This document shows positions 43,688 to 52,858 of a DNA stretch of 64,000 nucleotides, piece after piece. Origin of the DNA: Streptomyces lacrimifluminis. GTDB taxonomy: Bacteria; Actinomycetota; Actinomycetes; Streptomycetales; Streptomycetaceae. Each line of letters begins with the position of its first letter. Within the stretch, counting starts at the first letter, position 1. The stretch spans positions 124,001 to 188,000 of the forward strand of contig NZ_BMMU01000002.1 of NCBI RefSeq assembly GCF_014646095.1. The letters run 5' to 3'. The notes beneath the pieces are model-generated. The model ran no database searches and had not been told where the DNA came from. It saw only the letters and a list, made by a program, of their open reading frames with translations. Both the position numbers and the translations under genes were made by a program.

Positions 43688-44914
43688 ATGAGCACCAGCA
43701 TCGAGCGTTGCATCGCGAGCCATCCCCGTCTCGTGGACACGGTGACCGTCGTGACGCTGTTCGTCCTCTTCCTGGTCGGCGCCCGGATCAGCCTGCCCGG
43801 CGCCACCCGGCGCGAGGACCTGTGGCCCGCCGTGCTCCTCGCCGTCAACGCGTGCGCGGGTGTGCTGCTGAGCCGCAGCCATCCGCGTACGGCCGTCGGC
43901 GTGACCACGCTCTGTGCCATGACGGCCAGCGCGCTGGGCTATCTGCTCACCGTGCTGATGCTGGCCCCCGCCATGGTGGCGATCTACTGGCTGGCGGTCC
44001 TCACCGACCGGCGGACGACCCGCTCCTACGGCATCGGTGTGATCGTCATGCTGGTGGCCACGGCCACGATCCTCGACCCGCTCGACCACCCGCTCGTCCT
44101 CAAGACGGTCGCCCCCGTCGCCTATGTACTGGTCCCGGTCGCCACCGGCAGCACTCGACGAATGCACCGCGCCTATCTGGACGCCGTGCACACCCGCGCC
44201 GAGCACGCCGAGCGGACCCGTGAGGAGGAGGCCAGGCACCGGGTGACCGAGGAACGGATGCGCATCGCCCGGGAGCTGCACGACGTCGTCGCCCACCATC
44301 TGGCCCTGGCCAACGCCCAGGCGACCACCGCCGCGCATCTCGCGCGCAGCAACCCCGAGCAGACCCGCAGAATGCTCAACGACCTCACCGGCACCACCTC
44401 CTCGGCGCTGCGCGAGCTCAAGGCCACCGTGGGTCTGCTGCGCCACGCCGACGACGTCGGCACTCCCCTGGAACCGGCTCCCGGGCTCTCCCGGCTCCCC
44501 GAGCTGATCGACACGGTCCGATCCGCCGGGCTCCGGGTCACTCTCACCACCGTGGGCAGGGAACGCCCGCTGTCCCCGGGGGTGGACCTGACGGCGTACC
44601 GGATCGTGCAGGAGGCGCTCACCAACATCACCAAGCACGCGGTCGGCGCGACGGCGTGTGTGCGGCTCGCGTACTCGGCGGACCGGCTGGCCATCACGGT
44701 CACCAACAACGCCGCTGCCACGGTCCCCGCCGGTCCCCCCGACCCCGTCGTACCCGTGCCGACGCGCGGTTTCGGTCTCATCGGGATGCGGGAGCGCGCC
44801 CACTCCGTCGGCGGCGACCTGGAGGCGGGACACCGTCCGGAGGGCGGGTTCGAGGTCTCCACCGCACTGCCCCTCTACCCCCAGCCCTCGGAAGAAGAAG
44901 AGCGCACCCCATGA
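43688..44914 (+). CDS. Two-component sensor histidine kinase, NarL/DesK group
   Basis: A 408-aa membrane kinase. About five membrane helices occupy residues 15-160. A short coiled linker leads to the HisKA_3 box ERMRIARELHDVVAHHLALAN (phospho-His) and the ATP-binding half YRIVQEALTNITKHA and GFGLIGMRERA. GGAGAG lies 6 nt before the ATG at 43688. Its TGA overlaps the ATG of the response regulator, so they form a pair. Target genes are not visible. Confidence 0.92.
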   Translation: MSTSIERCIASHPRLVDTVTVVTLFVLFLVGARISLPGATRREDLWPAVLLAVNACAGVLLSRSHPRTAVGVTTLCAMTASALGYLLTVLMLAPAMVAIYWLAVLTDRRTTRSYGIGVIVMLVATATILDPLDHPLVLKTVAPVAYVLVPVATGSTRRMHRAYLDAVHTRAEHAERTREEEARHRVTEERMRIARELHDVVAHHLALANAQATTAAHLARSNPEQTRRMLNDLTGTTSSALRELKATVGLLRHADDVGTPLEPAPGLSRLPELIDTVRSAGLRVTLTTVGRERPLSPGVDLTAYRIVQEALTNITKHAVGATACVRLAYSADRLAITVTNNAAATVPAGPPDPVVPVPTRGFGLIGMRERAHSVGGDLEAGHRPEGGFEVSTALPLYPQPSEEEERTP

Positions 44915-45594
44915 CCATTCGTGTCCTGCTCGCCGACGACCAGGCGCTGCTCCGGGCGACGTTCCGGATCCTGATCGACTCCGAGGCCGACATGACGGTG
45001 CTCGGCGAGGCCACCGACGGCCGGGAGGCGGTCGAACTGACCCGCACCCACCTCCCCGACGTGGTCCTCATGGACATCCGTATGCCCGGCACCGACGGTC
45101 TGGCCGCCACCGCCGCGATCTGCGCCGACCCGGAGCTGTCCGCGACGCGTGTGCTGATCCTGACGACGTTCGAGACGGACGAGTACGTGGCCCACGCGCT
45201 GCGGGCCGGCGCCAGTGGTTTCCTCGGCAAGGACGTCACCGCCGAGGCGTTGCTGGCCGGCATCCGCACGGTGGCCTCCGGAGATTCCCTCCTCTCCCCC
45301 AACGCCACGCGCACGCTCATCAACCGTTTCCTCAACTCCCCTTCATCGGAGTCCCGGTTGGCGACCCCGGAGGCGCTCGCGGCGCTCACCGCCCGCGAAC
45401 GGGAGGTGATGTGCCTGGCGGCCGAGGGCGGCTCGAACGACGAGATCGCGGAGAAGCTGTACGTCAGCCCGCTGACCGTCCGGACCCATGTGCACCGCGC
45501 GATGACGAAGCTGGGCGCCCGCGACCGGGCCCAACTGGTCGTCATCGCCTACCAGTCGGGGCTGGTCCGGGCTCTGCCGCCGCGGGAGCCGTGA
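44911..45594 (+). CDS. LuxR/NarL-family response regulator
   Basis: A 227-aa DNA-binding partner of the kinase. Receiver: LLADDQALLRA with the acidic pocket, phospho-Asp in VVLMDIRMPGTDGLA, Thr in LTTFETDEYV and Lys in GFLGKDVT. C-terminal LuxR helix-turn-helix: LTAREREVMCLAAEGGSNDE and LYVSPLTVRTHVHRAMTKLG. Overlaps the kinase gene by 4 bp. A hairpin follows. Confidence 0.94.
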   Translation: MTIRVLLADDQALLRATFRILIDSEADMTVLGEATDGREAVELTRTHLPDVVLMDIRMPGTDGLAATAAICADPELSATRVLILTTFETDEYVAHALRAGASGFLGKDVTAEALLAGIRTVASGDSLLSPNATRTLINRFLNSPSSESRLATPEALAALTAREREVMCLAAEGGSNDEIAEKLYVSPLTVRTHVHRAMTKLGARDRAQLVVIAYQSGLVRALPPREP

Positions 45595-45600
45595 GGCGCG

Positions 45601-45625
45601 CGGCGACAGTCACTCCGTGTCGCCG
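45601..45625. terminator. Hairpin between convergent genes
   Basis: CGGCGACA and TGTCGCCG form an 8-bp stem with a 9-nt loop. It overlaps the 3' end of the leftward LAATG gene and can serve both strands. Confidence 0.65.
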
Positions 45626-46698
45626 TGACCGGCGGGCCCGCCGGTCGTCCTCCCCTGGCCACGCCGGTACGCTAACCAGCCGGCCGCGGTGAGCGCCGCG
45701 GCGGCCGTGGCCGTCCCCAGGGCGCCCACGCCCGTGGCGGCGAGGCTGCCGCCGGTGGTGGAGCCCGAGACGGAGGTGGCCGACCCGGTCGACGCCGAAC
45801 CGCCGGTGGTGCCGGTGCCGCCCGTGGTGCCGCCCCCGGTCGTGCTGCCGCCCGCCGTACCGCCACCGGTCGTACTGCCGCCGGTGCTGCCCCCGTCGGT
45901 GCCGCCGGTCGTCCCACCGTCGCCGCCAGTGTCTCCACCGGTGGATCCGCCCGAGGCTCCGCCGGTGCTCGCGTCCGCGGTCACGGTGAGGGTGACGGGC
46001 GTGGTGCGGGTGGTGCCGCCCGTGTTGCTGAACTCGGCGCGGAAGCGGTGGCCGTCGTGTCCGGCCTCGGCGGTGAAGGCGTACGTGGTCCCGGTCGCGC
46101 CCGGCACGTCCTGCCAGGTCCGCGCCCCGTCCGTGCTGACCTGCCAGCGCTCCGACGGCTCCGGGGTCCCCTCCGCCCGGGCGATGAGGGTGACCGTGTC
46201 GCCCACCGTCACCGTCTGGTCCGTCGGCGCCTGGACGACCTTCGGTGACACGAAACGGTCCAGTTCGACGACCTTGCCCTCGGCGGGGCTGGTCACGTAC
46301 ACCGTCCTGCCGCCGGGGGCGACGGTGAGCGCGGCCGAGCCGAGCTGGGAGTGGTTGCCCGGCAGCAAAACCGCCTCGACGGCGACCTCGTAGGTCGTCG
46401 TGTCGTACACGGCGAGCGAGCCGTCGTTGTCGCCGCCGCTGCCGGTGTCGCCGTTGTCCTGCCGGACCACGAAGGCGCGGCCCGTCGACGGGTCGAAGGC
46501 GGCTGCCGCGGCCTCGTCCGTGCCCTCGACGGTGGCGAGGAGTGTCGCGTCCCGGTCGAAGACGAGGACCGAACTGCCCACGCCCACCCAGACGTTGCCG
46601 TTGGCCGGGTCCGTCTCGACGAACCCGATGGCCGCGTCCGGGAGTTGGGCGGTGGCCGTGACGGTGAAGGTGGCGGTAACTTGAGGCCTCGTGGAATG
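45610..46698 (-). pseudogene. 5'-truncated LAATG (sortase) surface protein
   Basis: The frame is open from 46698, just after an in-frame stop (46699-46701), to 45610. It begins mid-protein (VTATFTVTATAQLPDAAIGF) with beta-propeller-like repeats (GNVWVGVGSSVLVFDRDATL, GGRTVYVTSPAEGKVVELD), then an Ig-like domain (VTVGDTVTLIARAEGTPEPS), a long Gly/Thr/Ser spacer, and LAATG, a hydrophobic helix and YRRGQ. The last part is the class E sortase anchor of Streptomyces (LAxTG). The signal peptide and N-terminal domains are missing, so the protein could not be exported. Confidence 0.7.
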
Positions 46699-46789
46699 TC
46701 AACGGAAGGCAAAGCTGGCAGCAACCTCCCCAGGGCATACGGCAGTTGCCGACACGGCGCCGCGAACCGGACCGGGCCGGACATGCCGA

Positions 46790-46814
46790 AGCCCCCACCG
46801 CCGAGGTGGGGGCT
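46790..46814. terminator. Hairpin after the antiporter gene
   Basis: AGCCCCCACC and GGTGGGGGCT pair around a 5-nt loop, 15 bp after the antiporter stop. It separates the antiporter operon from the truncated LAATG frame. Confidence 0.85.
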
Positions 46815-46828
46815 CGTACAGATGATCG

Positions 46829-48061
46829 TCAGTCGCCGACCGTCGTGGGGTGTACCGCCTCGTCCGGAGGTGCCGTGGCCGGGGTCCGAGGGCGGGCGCG
46901 GCCGGCTCGCCACCCGCCGAACCGGGCGGCCAGGGGCTCGGTCCAGCGGGCGGTGAGCGGGCCCGCGACGACCAGGATCAGGACGTACGCCGTGGCCAGC
47001 GGGCCGAGGTCGGACTCGATGCCGGCGGTGACCGCGAGTCCCGCGATGACGATGGAGAACTCACCGCGGGCGACCAGCGCGCCGCCCGCCCGCCAGCGGC
47101 CCTTGACGGAGATTCCGGCACGGCGGGCCGCCCAGTAGCCGGTGGCGATCTTCGTGCCCGCCGTGACGACGGCCAGGGCGAGGGCCGGCAGCAGCACGGG
47201 CGGGATGCTGGCCGGATCGGTGTGCAGCCCGAAGAAGACGAAGAAGATGGCCGCGAACAGGTCCCTGAGCGGACTGAGCAGGGTGTGCGCACCCTCCGCC
47301 ACCTCCCCCGACAGCGCGATGCCGACGAGGAACGCCCCCACGGCGGCGGACACCTGGAGCTCCTGCGCGATGCCCGCGACAAGGATGGTCAGGCCGAGGA
47401 CGACCAGCAGCAGCTTCTCGGGGTCGTCGCTGGAGACGAACCGGGAGATGACCCGTCCGAAGCGGACGGCCACGAACAGCACCAGCCCGGCCGCGCCCAG
47501 CGCGATCGCCAGCGTCACACTGCCGGCGGCGAGCGAGACGCCGGCCACCAGCGCGGTGACGATCGGCAGGTAGACCGCCATCGCCAGGTCCTCCAGGACC
47601 AGGATGCTGAGGATCACCGGGGTTTCGCGGTTGCCGACGCGGCCCAGGTCGCCCAGCACCTTGGCGATGACACCGGAGGACGAGATCCAGGTGACCCCGG
47701 CGAGCACGACGGCGGCGACCGGGCCCCAGCCGAGCAGCAGCGCGGCGGCGGCACCGGGCAGCGCGTTCAGGGTGAAGTCGACCAGGCCGGCCGGGTAGTG
47801 GGACTTGAGGTTGGAGACAAGATCGCTGGCCGTGTACTCGAGCCCGAGCATCAACAGCAGCAGGATGACGCCGATTTCGGCGCCGGTGGCGATGAACTCC
47901 TCGCTCGCGCCGAGCGGCAGCAGCCCGCCTTCGCCGAAGGCGAGACCGGCGAGCAGATAGAGGGGTATCGGGGAGAAGCTGAGCCGGGCGGCCATCCGGC
48001 CGAGCAGCCCGAGCGCGAGGATGATGGCCCCGAACTCGATCAGCAGAACCTGGGAGTGCAT
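46829..48061 (-). CDS. Cation:proton antiporter, CPA2 (KefB/KhtU) type
   Basis: A 410-aa protein of about 12 membrane helices that exchanges K+ (or Na+) for H+. LLLLMLGLEYTASDL, LAGVTWISSSGVIAKVLGDL, LVLEDLAMAVYLP (ion-binding Glu-Asp) and GRWRAGGALVARGEFSIVIAGLAV are typical. No cytoplasmic NAD-binding domain is fused; instead the partner gene upstream supplies a TrkA-C protein, as in KhtTU. The partner stop lies 7 bp before this ATG, so one operon. Confidence 0.92.
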   Translation of the reverse strand: MHSQVLLIEFGAIILALGLLGRMAARLSFSPIPLYLLAGLAFGEGGLLPLGASEEFIATGAEIGVILLLLMLGLEYTASDLVSNLKSHYPAGLVDFTLNALPGAAAALLLGWGPVAAVVLAGVTWISSSGVIAKVLGDLGRVGNRETPVILSILVLEDLAMAVYLPIVTALVAGVSLAAGSVTLAIALGAAGLVLFVAVRFGRVISRFVSSDDPEKLLLVVLGLTILVAGIAQELQVSAAVGAFLVGIALSGEVAEGAHTLLSPLRDLFAAIFFVFFGLHTDPASIPPVLLPALALAVVTAGTKIATGYWAARRAGISVKGRWRAGGALVARGEFSIVIAGLAVTAGIESDLGPLATAYVLILVVAGPLTARWTEPLAARFGGWRAGRARPRTPATAPPDEAVHPTTVGD

Positions 48062-48068
48062 GGCGGTG

Positions 48069-48554
48069 TCACTCCCGTCCGAGTATCGCCGCGGCGGCGT
48101 CGACGCCCTCGCGGGTACCGATCACGATGATGACGTCGCCGCCGGCCAGCCGGAAGGCGGGCGTCGGAGAGGGGATGGCCTCGGCCCGCCGCAGCACGGC
48201 GACCACGGACGCACCGGTCTCCGTCCGCATCCGTGTCTCCCCGAGCACCCGCCCGTTCCAGCGTGAGCCGGCGGCCACCTCCACCCGCTCCGCGACCAGC
48301 CCCAGCGGTGTCGTGGACAGCAGGCTGGAGCTGTGGTGCGAGGGACTGAGCGCGTCGATCAGCGAGGCGGCCTCGGGCGCGGTCAGCCGCAGCGACTGTG
48401 CGCACGAGTCCGGATCGTCGTCGCGGTACACGTTCACGGTACGGCCGCCGTCGCGGTGGGCCACCACCGACAGATGCCGTTGCTCACGCGTGACGAGGTC
48501 GTACTGAACCCCGATACCCGGCAGCGGTGTCGCCCGCAGGCGTGGCGCAGACAC
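48069..48554 (-). CDS. Antiporter regulatory subunit with TrkA-C domain (KhtT-like)
   Basis: A 161-aa cytoplasmic protein. N-terminal part LPGIGVQYDLVTREQRHLSV with HRDGGRTVNVYRDDDPDSCA, and C-terminal RCK_C domain RWNGRVLGETRMRTETGASV and FRLAGGDVIIVIGTREGVD. Such subunits bind a nucleotide and gate the antiporter. The GTG at 48554 has AAGGAG 6 nt upstream. First gene of the antiporter operon. Confidence 0.9.
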   Translation of the reverse strand: MSAPRLRATPLPGIGVQYDLVTREQRHLSVVAHRDGGRTVNVYRDDDPDSCAQSLRLTAPEAASLIDALSPSHHSSSLLSTTPLGLVAERVEVAAGSRWNGRVLGETRMRTETGASVVAVLRRAEAIPSPTPAFRLAGGDVIIVIGTREGVDAAAAILGRE

Positions 48555-48620
48555 GTGGGTCTCCTTGCTGGTTGGGTGTGTTGCTCGTGGAACCTTTGCC
48601 CGTAGAACCCTTGTCGGAGC

Positions 48621-49151
48621 TCAGGCGCCCGTGGCTCCGTCGACGAGTTCGCGCAGGAGGTCGGCGTGGCCGTTGTGGCGGGCGTACTCCTCGATCATGT
48701 GCACCATGATCCAGCGCAGCGAGAGCCCCTGGGTGCCTGCCAGGGCCGCCTCCTCCTCCGACAGACGTCCGGACTCGTCCAGTGAGGCCGCGGCGCCGAC
48801 CAGTTCCCGGCTCCGCGTGACCTCCGCCCGCCAGACGGCCAGCGCCTCGTCGAGGCCGCGCTCGGGGACGAGGGTGAAACCGTCGCCCTTGCCCTGCGGA
48901 TGGACGAGGGGCACGTCGAGGCCGGCGAACACCCGCTGGAACCAGTTGCGTTCGACCTCGGCCAGGTGCTGGACGAGCCCGAGCAGGGTCATCTCCGAGG
49001 GAGCCGCCGCGGGGAGGCGCACCTGCCGGTCGTCGAGATCCTTGCACTTGAGGGCGAGGGTGGCGCGGTGGAAGTCGAGCCAGGCGCTCAGCATGGCGCG
49101 TTCGTCGGCGTTCGCGGGAGGTATGGGACGGCCGTCCGGTGTAGTCGACAT
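48621..49151 (-). CDS. DinB-family (DUF664) protein
   Basis: A 176-aa four-helix metal-binding protein: [20 protein letters not shown] (first His), [21 protein letters not shown] (two His). DinB superfamily members include thiol-dependent S-transferases and detoxifying enzymes; the substrate is unknown here. ATG at 49151. Transcribed toward the antiporter operon with a 66-bp gap. Confidence 0.88.
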   Translation of the reverse strand: MSTTPDGRPIPPANADERAMLSAWLDFHRATLALKCKDLDDRQVRLPAAAPSEMTLLGLVQHLAEVERNWFQRVFAGLDVPLVHPQGKGDGFTLVPERGLDEALAVWRAEVTRSRELVGAAASLDESGRLSEEEAALAGTQGLSLRWIMVHMIEEYARHNGHADLLRELVDGATGA

Positions 49152-49313
49152 GTACTGCACCCTTGCACAGGTGCCCGGCGGGCCGCGAGGAATACGTGCT
49201 GCGGGCAGATCGGCGGCAAGGACACGCCGGAGGACGTCCGGAGCCGTTGTGCCGAACCCAGCAGGTCGACCGGTGCGATCACAGGCGCCCGGGTCCGGGG
49301 CCGGTACTGTCCA

Positions 49314-49690
49314 CCCCCGGTTCTCCGTGCTCGACCGGCCCCGCACCCGGGAGGGGCACCCGGACGCCGGGGCTCGGCGGGACACGCTCGGGCCGGCCCG
49401 GGAGGCGGAACGGCTCGGCTTCCCCCGGTTTCCGGGTCTCCGATCACCAGGGGGTGCCCGGGTCGCCGGTTCCGCGCCCCCTCGTGCCGACCGCGACCAT
49501 GGCAGCCGGGCCGAAACCCGTAGGATCCGGGTCGGCGACGGCGGCGTCAGGCTGTTTTCTTTGGACCCCGGCCCCGGGCAGCGGTGCTTCGACGGCCTGC
49601 CGGGCGGTGGCCTTGAACACGTCCGGCACGGGTCGGCCAGGACAGGCGCGGATCGCGGGCTGCCTGGACGACCGTGGAGCCGGCATCAGC
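49314..49690 (+). pseudogene. Remnant of a luciferase-like monooxygenase
   Basis: Rightward frames show the N-terminal end of an LLM-class enzyme in pieces: [35 protein letters not shown], then in a second frame VSDHQGVPG, then back RVAGSAP and [16 protein letters not shown]. The expected order is kept, but frames change and the remaining 230 or so residues are absent. This is a second, independent LLM remnant in the window, on the opposite strand to that at 21945. Confidence 0.65.
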
Positions 49691-49836
49691 TGCCTCACCC
49701 GTGCCCAGCCCTCGGGTGAGGCATATCGGTCCGCAAGCGGTCTCCACGGATTCAGCACCCGTGCCGCTGCGGGCGCCCACCGACCGGTGGACGCCCGCAG
49801 GCGAAGACTGCCGGCATGTCACAGGGGCGTCGCCCG

Positions 49837-51891
49837 TCAGCCGACCGGCTTGAACGTCCACAGCAGGTTGTTGTGCTGCTGCCACGTCCACTGCTTGGTC
49901 GCGGTCCCTGCGGCCACCATGCCGCCGCCGTCGAGGACCAGTCCCGTGTTGCGGTTGGCGATCGAGTACTGGCCTTGGCCGCGGTGGGTGATCTGCCACT
50001 GTTGGTTGGCGCCGCTGTTCCAGGGGGCCTGCCGGGCCGGGTCGCCGTTGCCGGTAGCGCCCCAGCCGTCGGCGACCAGGCCGTTGGTGCGATTGACGAG
50101 CCTGTAGTAGCCGTTCCCGAGTTCGATCGCCTGCCACTGGACGTTGGCGTTGTCTATCGGCTCCCACTGCTTCAGGTTCGAGCCACTGCTGGAGCTGCCG
50201 CCGCTGTCGAGCACCAGGCCGCTCGTCACGTTGCCCAGGCGGAAGTACCTGGCCGGGTTGAACGTCACCTTCAGCGAGGCGATGGCGTCGTTGTTGCCGG
50301 TCACCCGAAGGTCGGGGTTGTTCGACGTGAACGTCCAGGCGGTGCCGGTGAAGTTGTCGCCGGAGTAGCCCGTCACCTGGTAGCCGTCGGGCACCAGGAG
50401 GGAGGAGGTCGCGGCGGGGCCCAGGCCGGCGGCGGACAGCTGGGAGGAGGTGTAGCTGCCCAACTGCAGAACGGCGCGGGTGCCTTGGTAGTCGACGTTC
50501 TGGAACACAGTCGGCGAGAAAGTCGTGGGCATGCCCTGGACCTCGACGCACACCACGGAGATGTTGGCGTTCGGCGCGGTGGCCGGCACGGTGACGTTGA
50601 TCTGGTCGGTGACGGTGTAGGAGAGGGAGACCGAGGGGTTGTTCAACAGATAGACACGGCTGATCGTGTTGTCGACCCTCGGGATCCGCAGCTGGCCGTT
50701 GGTCGGCCAGGTGAAGACGTGGGCGAAGAGCTTGCCGTTCTTCTTGGTGAGCTTGCCCCACGAGGGTTCGGCGGTGAACGGGCTGCCGCTGGTGCCGTGA
50801 ATGCTGTCGCTGTACGTCGACATCCATGAGGCCAGGCCGTTCAGGACGGTCTGGGATCCCGCTGTGACCGAGCCGTCGCCCTTGGGGCCGATGTTCAACA
50901 GGAGGTTTCCGTCCCGGGAGACCACCGTGACGAGCTCCTGGACGATGTCCTTGACGGAACGGTAGGAGTTCTCCTTCGACGCGTTGTAACCCCAGGCGTC
51001 GTTCATGGTGACGCACCGCTCCCACGGCCGGCCCATCGGCTCGCCCGGTATCCCGAACTCCGCGACGTCGTAGTCGCCGAGACGGTGGCCCCGCTTGACC
51101 CGTTCGTTGACGACGAGGTTGGGCTTGCGGGCGATCAGCCAGTTGTAGAGGTCGACGCCGTCCGACTGCACCCACCAGTCCTCCAGCGTGGGGCTGGACG
51201 GCTCGCCGAACCAGTCGCCGTCGAACCACAGCAGTGCCGGGTCGTAGCGGTCCAGCAGTTCCTGGAGCTGCGCCTTCATGTCGGCGATGTAGCCCGTGCG
51301 GGCGGCCTGGGAGGACATCGTCGTGAGGCCGAGGTCGTGACGGTCGGTCTGGGACGAGTGGCTCCAGTCGAGGATCGAGTAGTACAGGCAGAACTTGATC
51401 CCGCGGCTCTCGCACTCGGTCTTGAGGTTCATGAGCGGGTCGCTCTGGATGCCGTTGTAGTCGCGCAGGTTGTACTGCTTGGTGCCGGTGGTGTCGGTGA
51501 AACCCGCGACGTTGGAGTCCCACATCGCGTAGCCCTCGTGGTGCTTGGCGGTGATCACGAGGTACTTCATGCCGGCGTTCTTGGCCAGCTCGGCGATCTG
51601 GGCGGCGTTGAACTGGCTCGGGTTGAAGTTCTGGGTGACCTGCGTCTGGTAGTTCGCCTTGCTCCACTGCGAGTTGGTGAACGCCCACTCGCCCTGGCCG
51701 AGCTGCGAGTACGACCCGTAGTGGATGAACATCCCGAACCGGGCCTGGTACCACCAGTCCATCTTCGAGGGGACGGTGTACGCCTCGGCGGTTGCGGGCC
51801 ACAAAGCCTGCGGCAGCCCGAAGGCCGCCACTCCTCCGGCAAGGGCGGCGGCCTTCATCAGAGAGCGTCTGCTGAGGGAGGCAGAGGACAT
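49837..51891 (-). CDS. Secreted GH29 alpha-L-fucosidase with C-terminal crystallin-like and ricin-type domains
   Basis: 684 aa. A Tat-type signal (SRRSLMKAAALAGGVAAFG) leads to the GH29 barrel: WWYQARFGMFIHYGSYSQ, YLVITAKHHEGYAMWDS, the nucleophile in LLWFDGDW (about 222), VNERVKRG and NLLLNIGPKGDGSV. A beta-sandwich follows. Then a beta/gamma-crystallin-like stretch (about 470-540: DYQGTRAVLQLGSY, YSGDNFTGTAWTF) and a ricin-B trefoil (about 545-684, three QW-type repeats). It releases L-fucose from glycans outside the cell. The catabolic fucose genes at 8.4-10.9 kb would be the natural follow-up but are partly ruined. Confidence 0.9.
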   Translation of the reverse strand: MSSASLSRRSLMKAAALAGGVAAFGLPQALWPATAEAYTVPSKMDWWYQARFGMFIHYGSYSQLGQGEWAFTNSQWSKANYQTQVTQNFNPSQFNAAQIAELAKNAGMKYLVITAKHHEGYAMWDSNVAGFTDTTGTKQYNLRDYNGIQSDPLMNLKTECESRGIKFCLYYSILDWSHSSQTDRHDLGLTTMSSQAARTGYIADMKAQLQELLDRYDPALLWFDGDWFGEPSSPTLEDWWVQSDGVDLYNWLIARKPNLVVNERVKRGHRLGDYDVAEFGIPGEPMGRPWERCVTMNDAWGYNASKENSYRSVKDIVQELVTVVSRDGNLLLNIGPKGDGSVTAGSQTVLNGLASWMSTYSDSIHGTSGSPFTAEPSWGKLTKKNGKLFAHVFTWPTNGQLRIPRVDNTISRVYLLNNPSVSLSYTVTDQINVTVPATAPNANISVVCVEVQGMPTTFSPTVFQNVDYQGTRAVLQLGSYTSSQLSAAGLGPAATSSLLVPDGYQVTGYSGDNFTGTAWTFTSNNPDLRVTGNNDAIASLKVTFNPARYFRLGNVTSGLVLDSGGSSSSGSNLKQWEPIDNANVQWQAIELGNGYYRLVNRTNGLVADGWGATGNGDPARQAPWNSGANQQWQITHRGQGQYSIANRNTGLVLDGGGMVAAGTATKQWTWQQHNNLLWTFKPVG

Positions 51892-52040
51892 GGTGCGGCT
51901 CCATGTGTCAGGGGAGGGATGACAGGGCGCTGGGAGCGGAACGCCGGCATAGCGGCCGTGCTCCGCGTCACCCTACAGAAGACATCGGATGGATTTATAG
52001 GAGAACGATGATGGCTACGTCTACAGTTGCGACGAGATTG

Positions 52041-52858
52041 ACCCAAGATTAGGAGAAAAAGAGGAGGCGCTCAGTGGCGCGTTGATCCGAAAGGTCGCCC
52101 GTTCCCCGGTCAGGCGAGCCCCAACACATCGGATCTCTTGGAGTGGCTCTTCCCGAAGCGTGCCGACGGGGAGGTGCGCGAGGGCACCGCGATCGCCGCC
52201 CAGGGGCCTACCCGTGGTAACCGGCGACCTGCGCGGCGATGAGCGGATGCCGCACGGCATCGACACCTGGCGTGCCGGTTCCCCGCCCTCGTCCTGGGCG
52301 AGCCCGAAGACCGCCAAGGAGCGCGGCTTCTGCAGGTCCGGGTTCGCGGGCCGGCTCGCCGGTACGGCGGGCGAAGTGGCCCACGAACAGGAGACGTTGG
52401 TGAAGGAGACGGTGCGCAGGAGGTCCCGGTCACGATCAGCACGTACGACCGGGAGGCCCCGCGCAACTCCTCCGCCCGGCCGGCCGGGCTGTTGTGTGGC
52501 TGGCCGGGCGGTCCTGGCGAAGATCGACACAGCGTCGACCCCGCGCGCCGAGCGAGGACGCGTCCCACAGGAACGCGGGGCTGTGCCGATCTGCGGATCC
52601 GCCGCGGGGCGCGACCAACCGCAACGAATCCGAGCCAGGTCACGTCCCGCGCGGTGGTGTAAGCGATCGTGCGCCTCGCCGTCCGGTACCTGGCTCGCCA
52701 CGATCTCTCCGACAGGCGCGGCACACGAAGCGGCCCGGCCAGGCACCGGGAGTGCCCCAACCGCTTGGACTACCCGGCGTGACCTGCAAGTTCAGGTCTG
52801 CTGATCGGCTGCACCACTCGGCGGGACACCATCCGCAGCCGCAGACGCGCCCCTCTTC
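52041..52858. other. Long stretch without a recognisable gene
   Basis: Open frames exist on both strands but no family sequence, signal peptide or convincing ribosome binding site. Short rightward stretches (SPNTSDLLEWLFPKRADGEV at about 52110) look protein-like and may be remains of a gene too decayed to name. No repeats of note. Confidence 0.45.

Noticed and set aside
52021..52804. Overlapping frames of 200-240 aa on both strands
   Set aside because: Neither has a family motif or start signal; at best they hold remains of a decayed gene.
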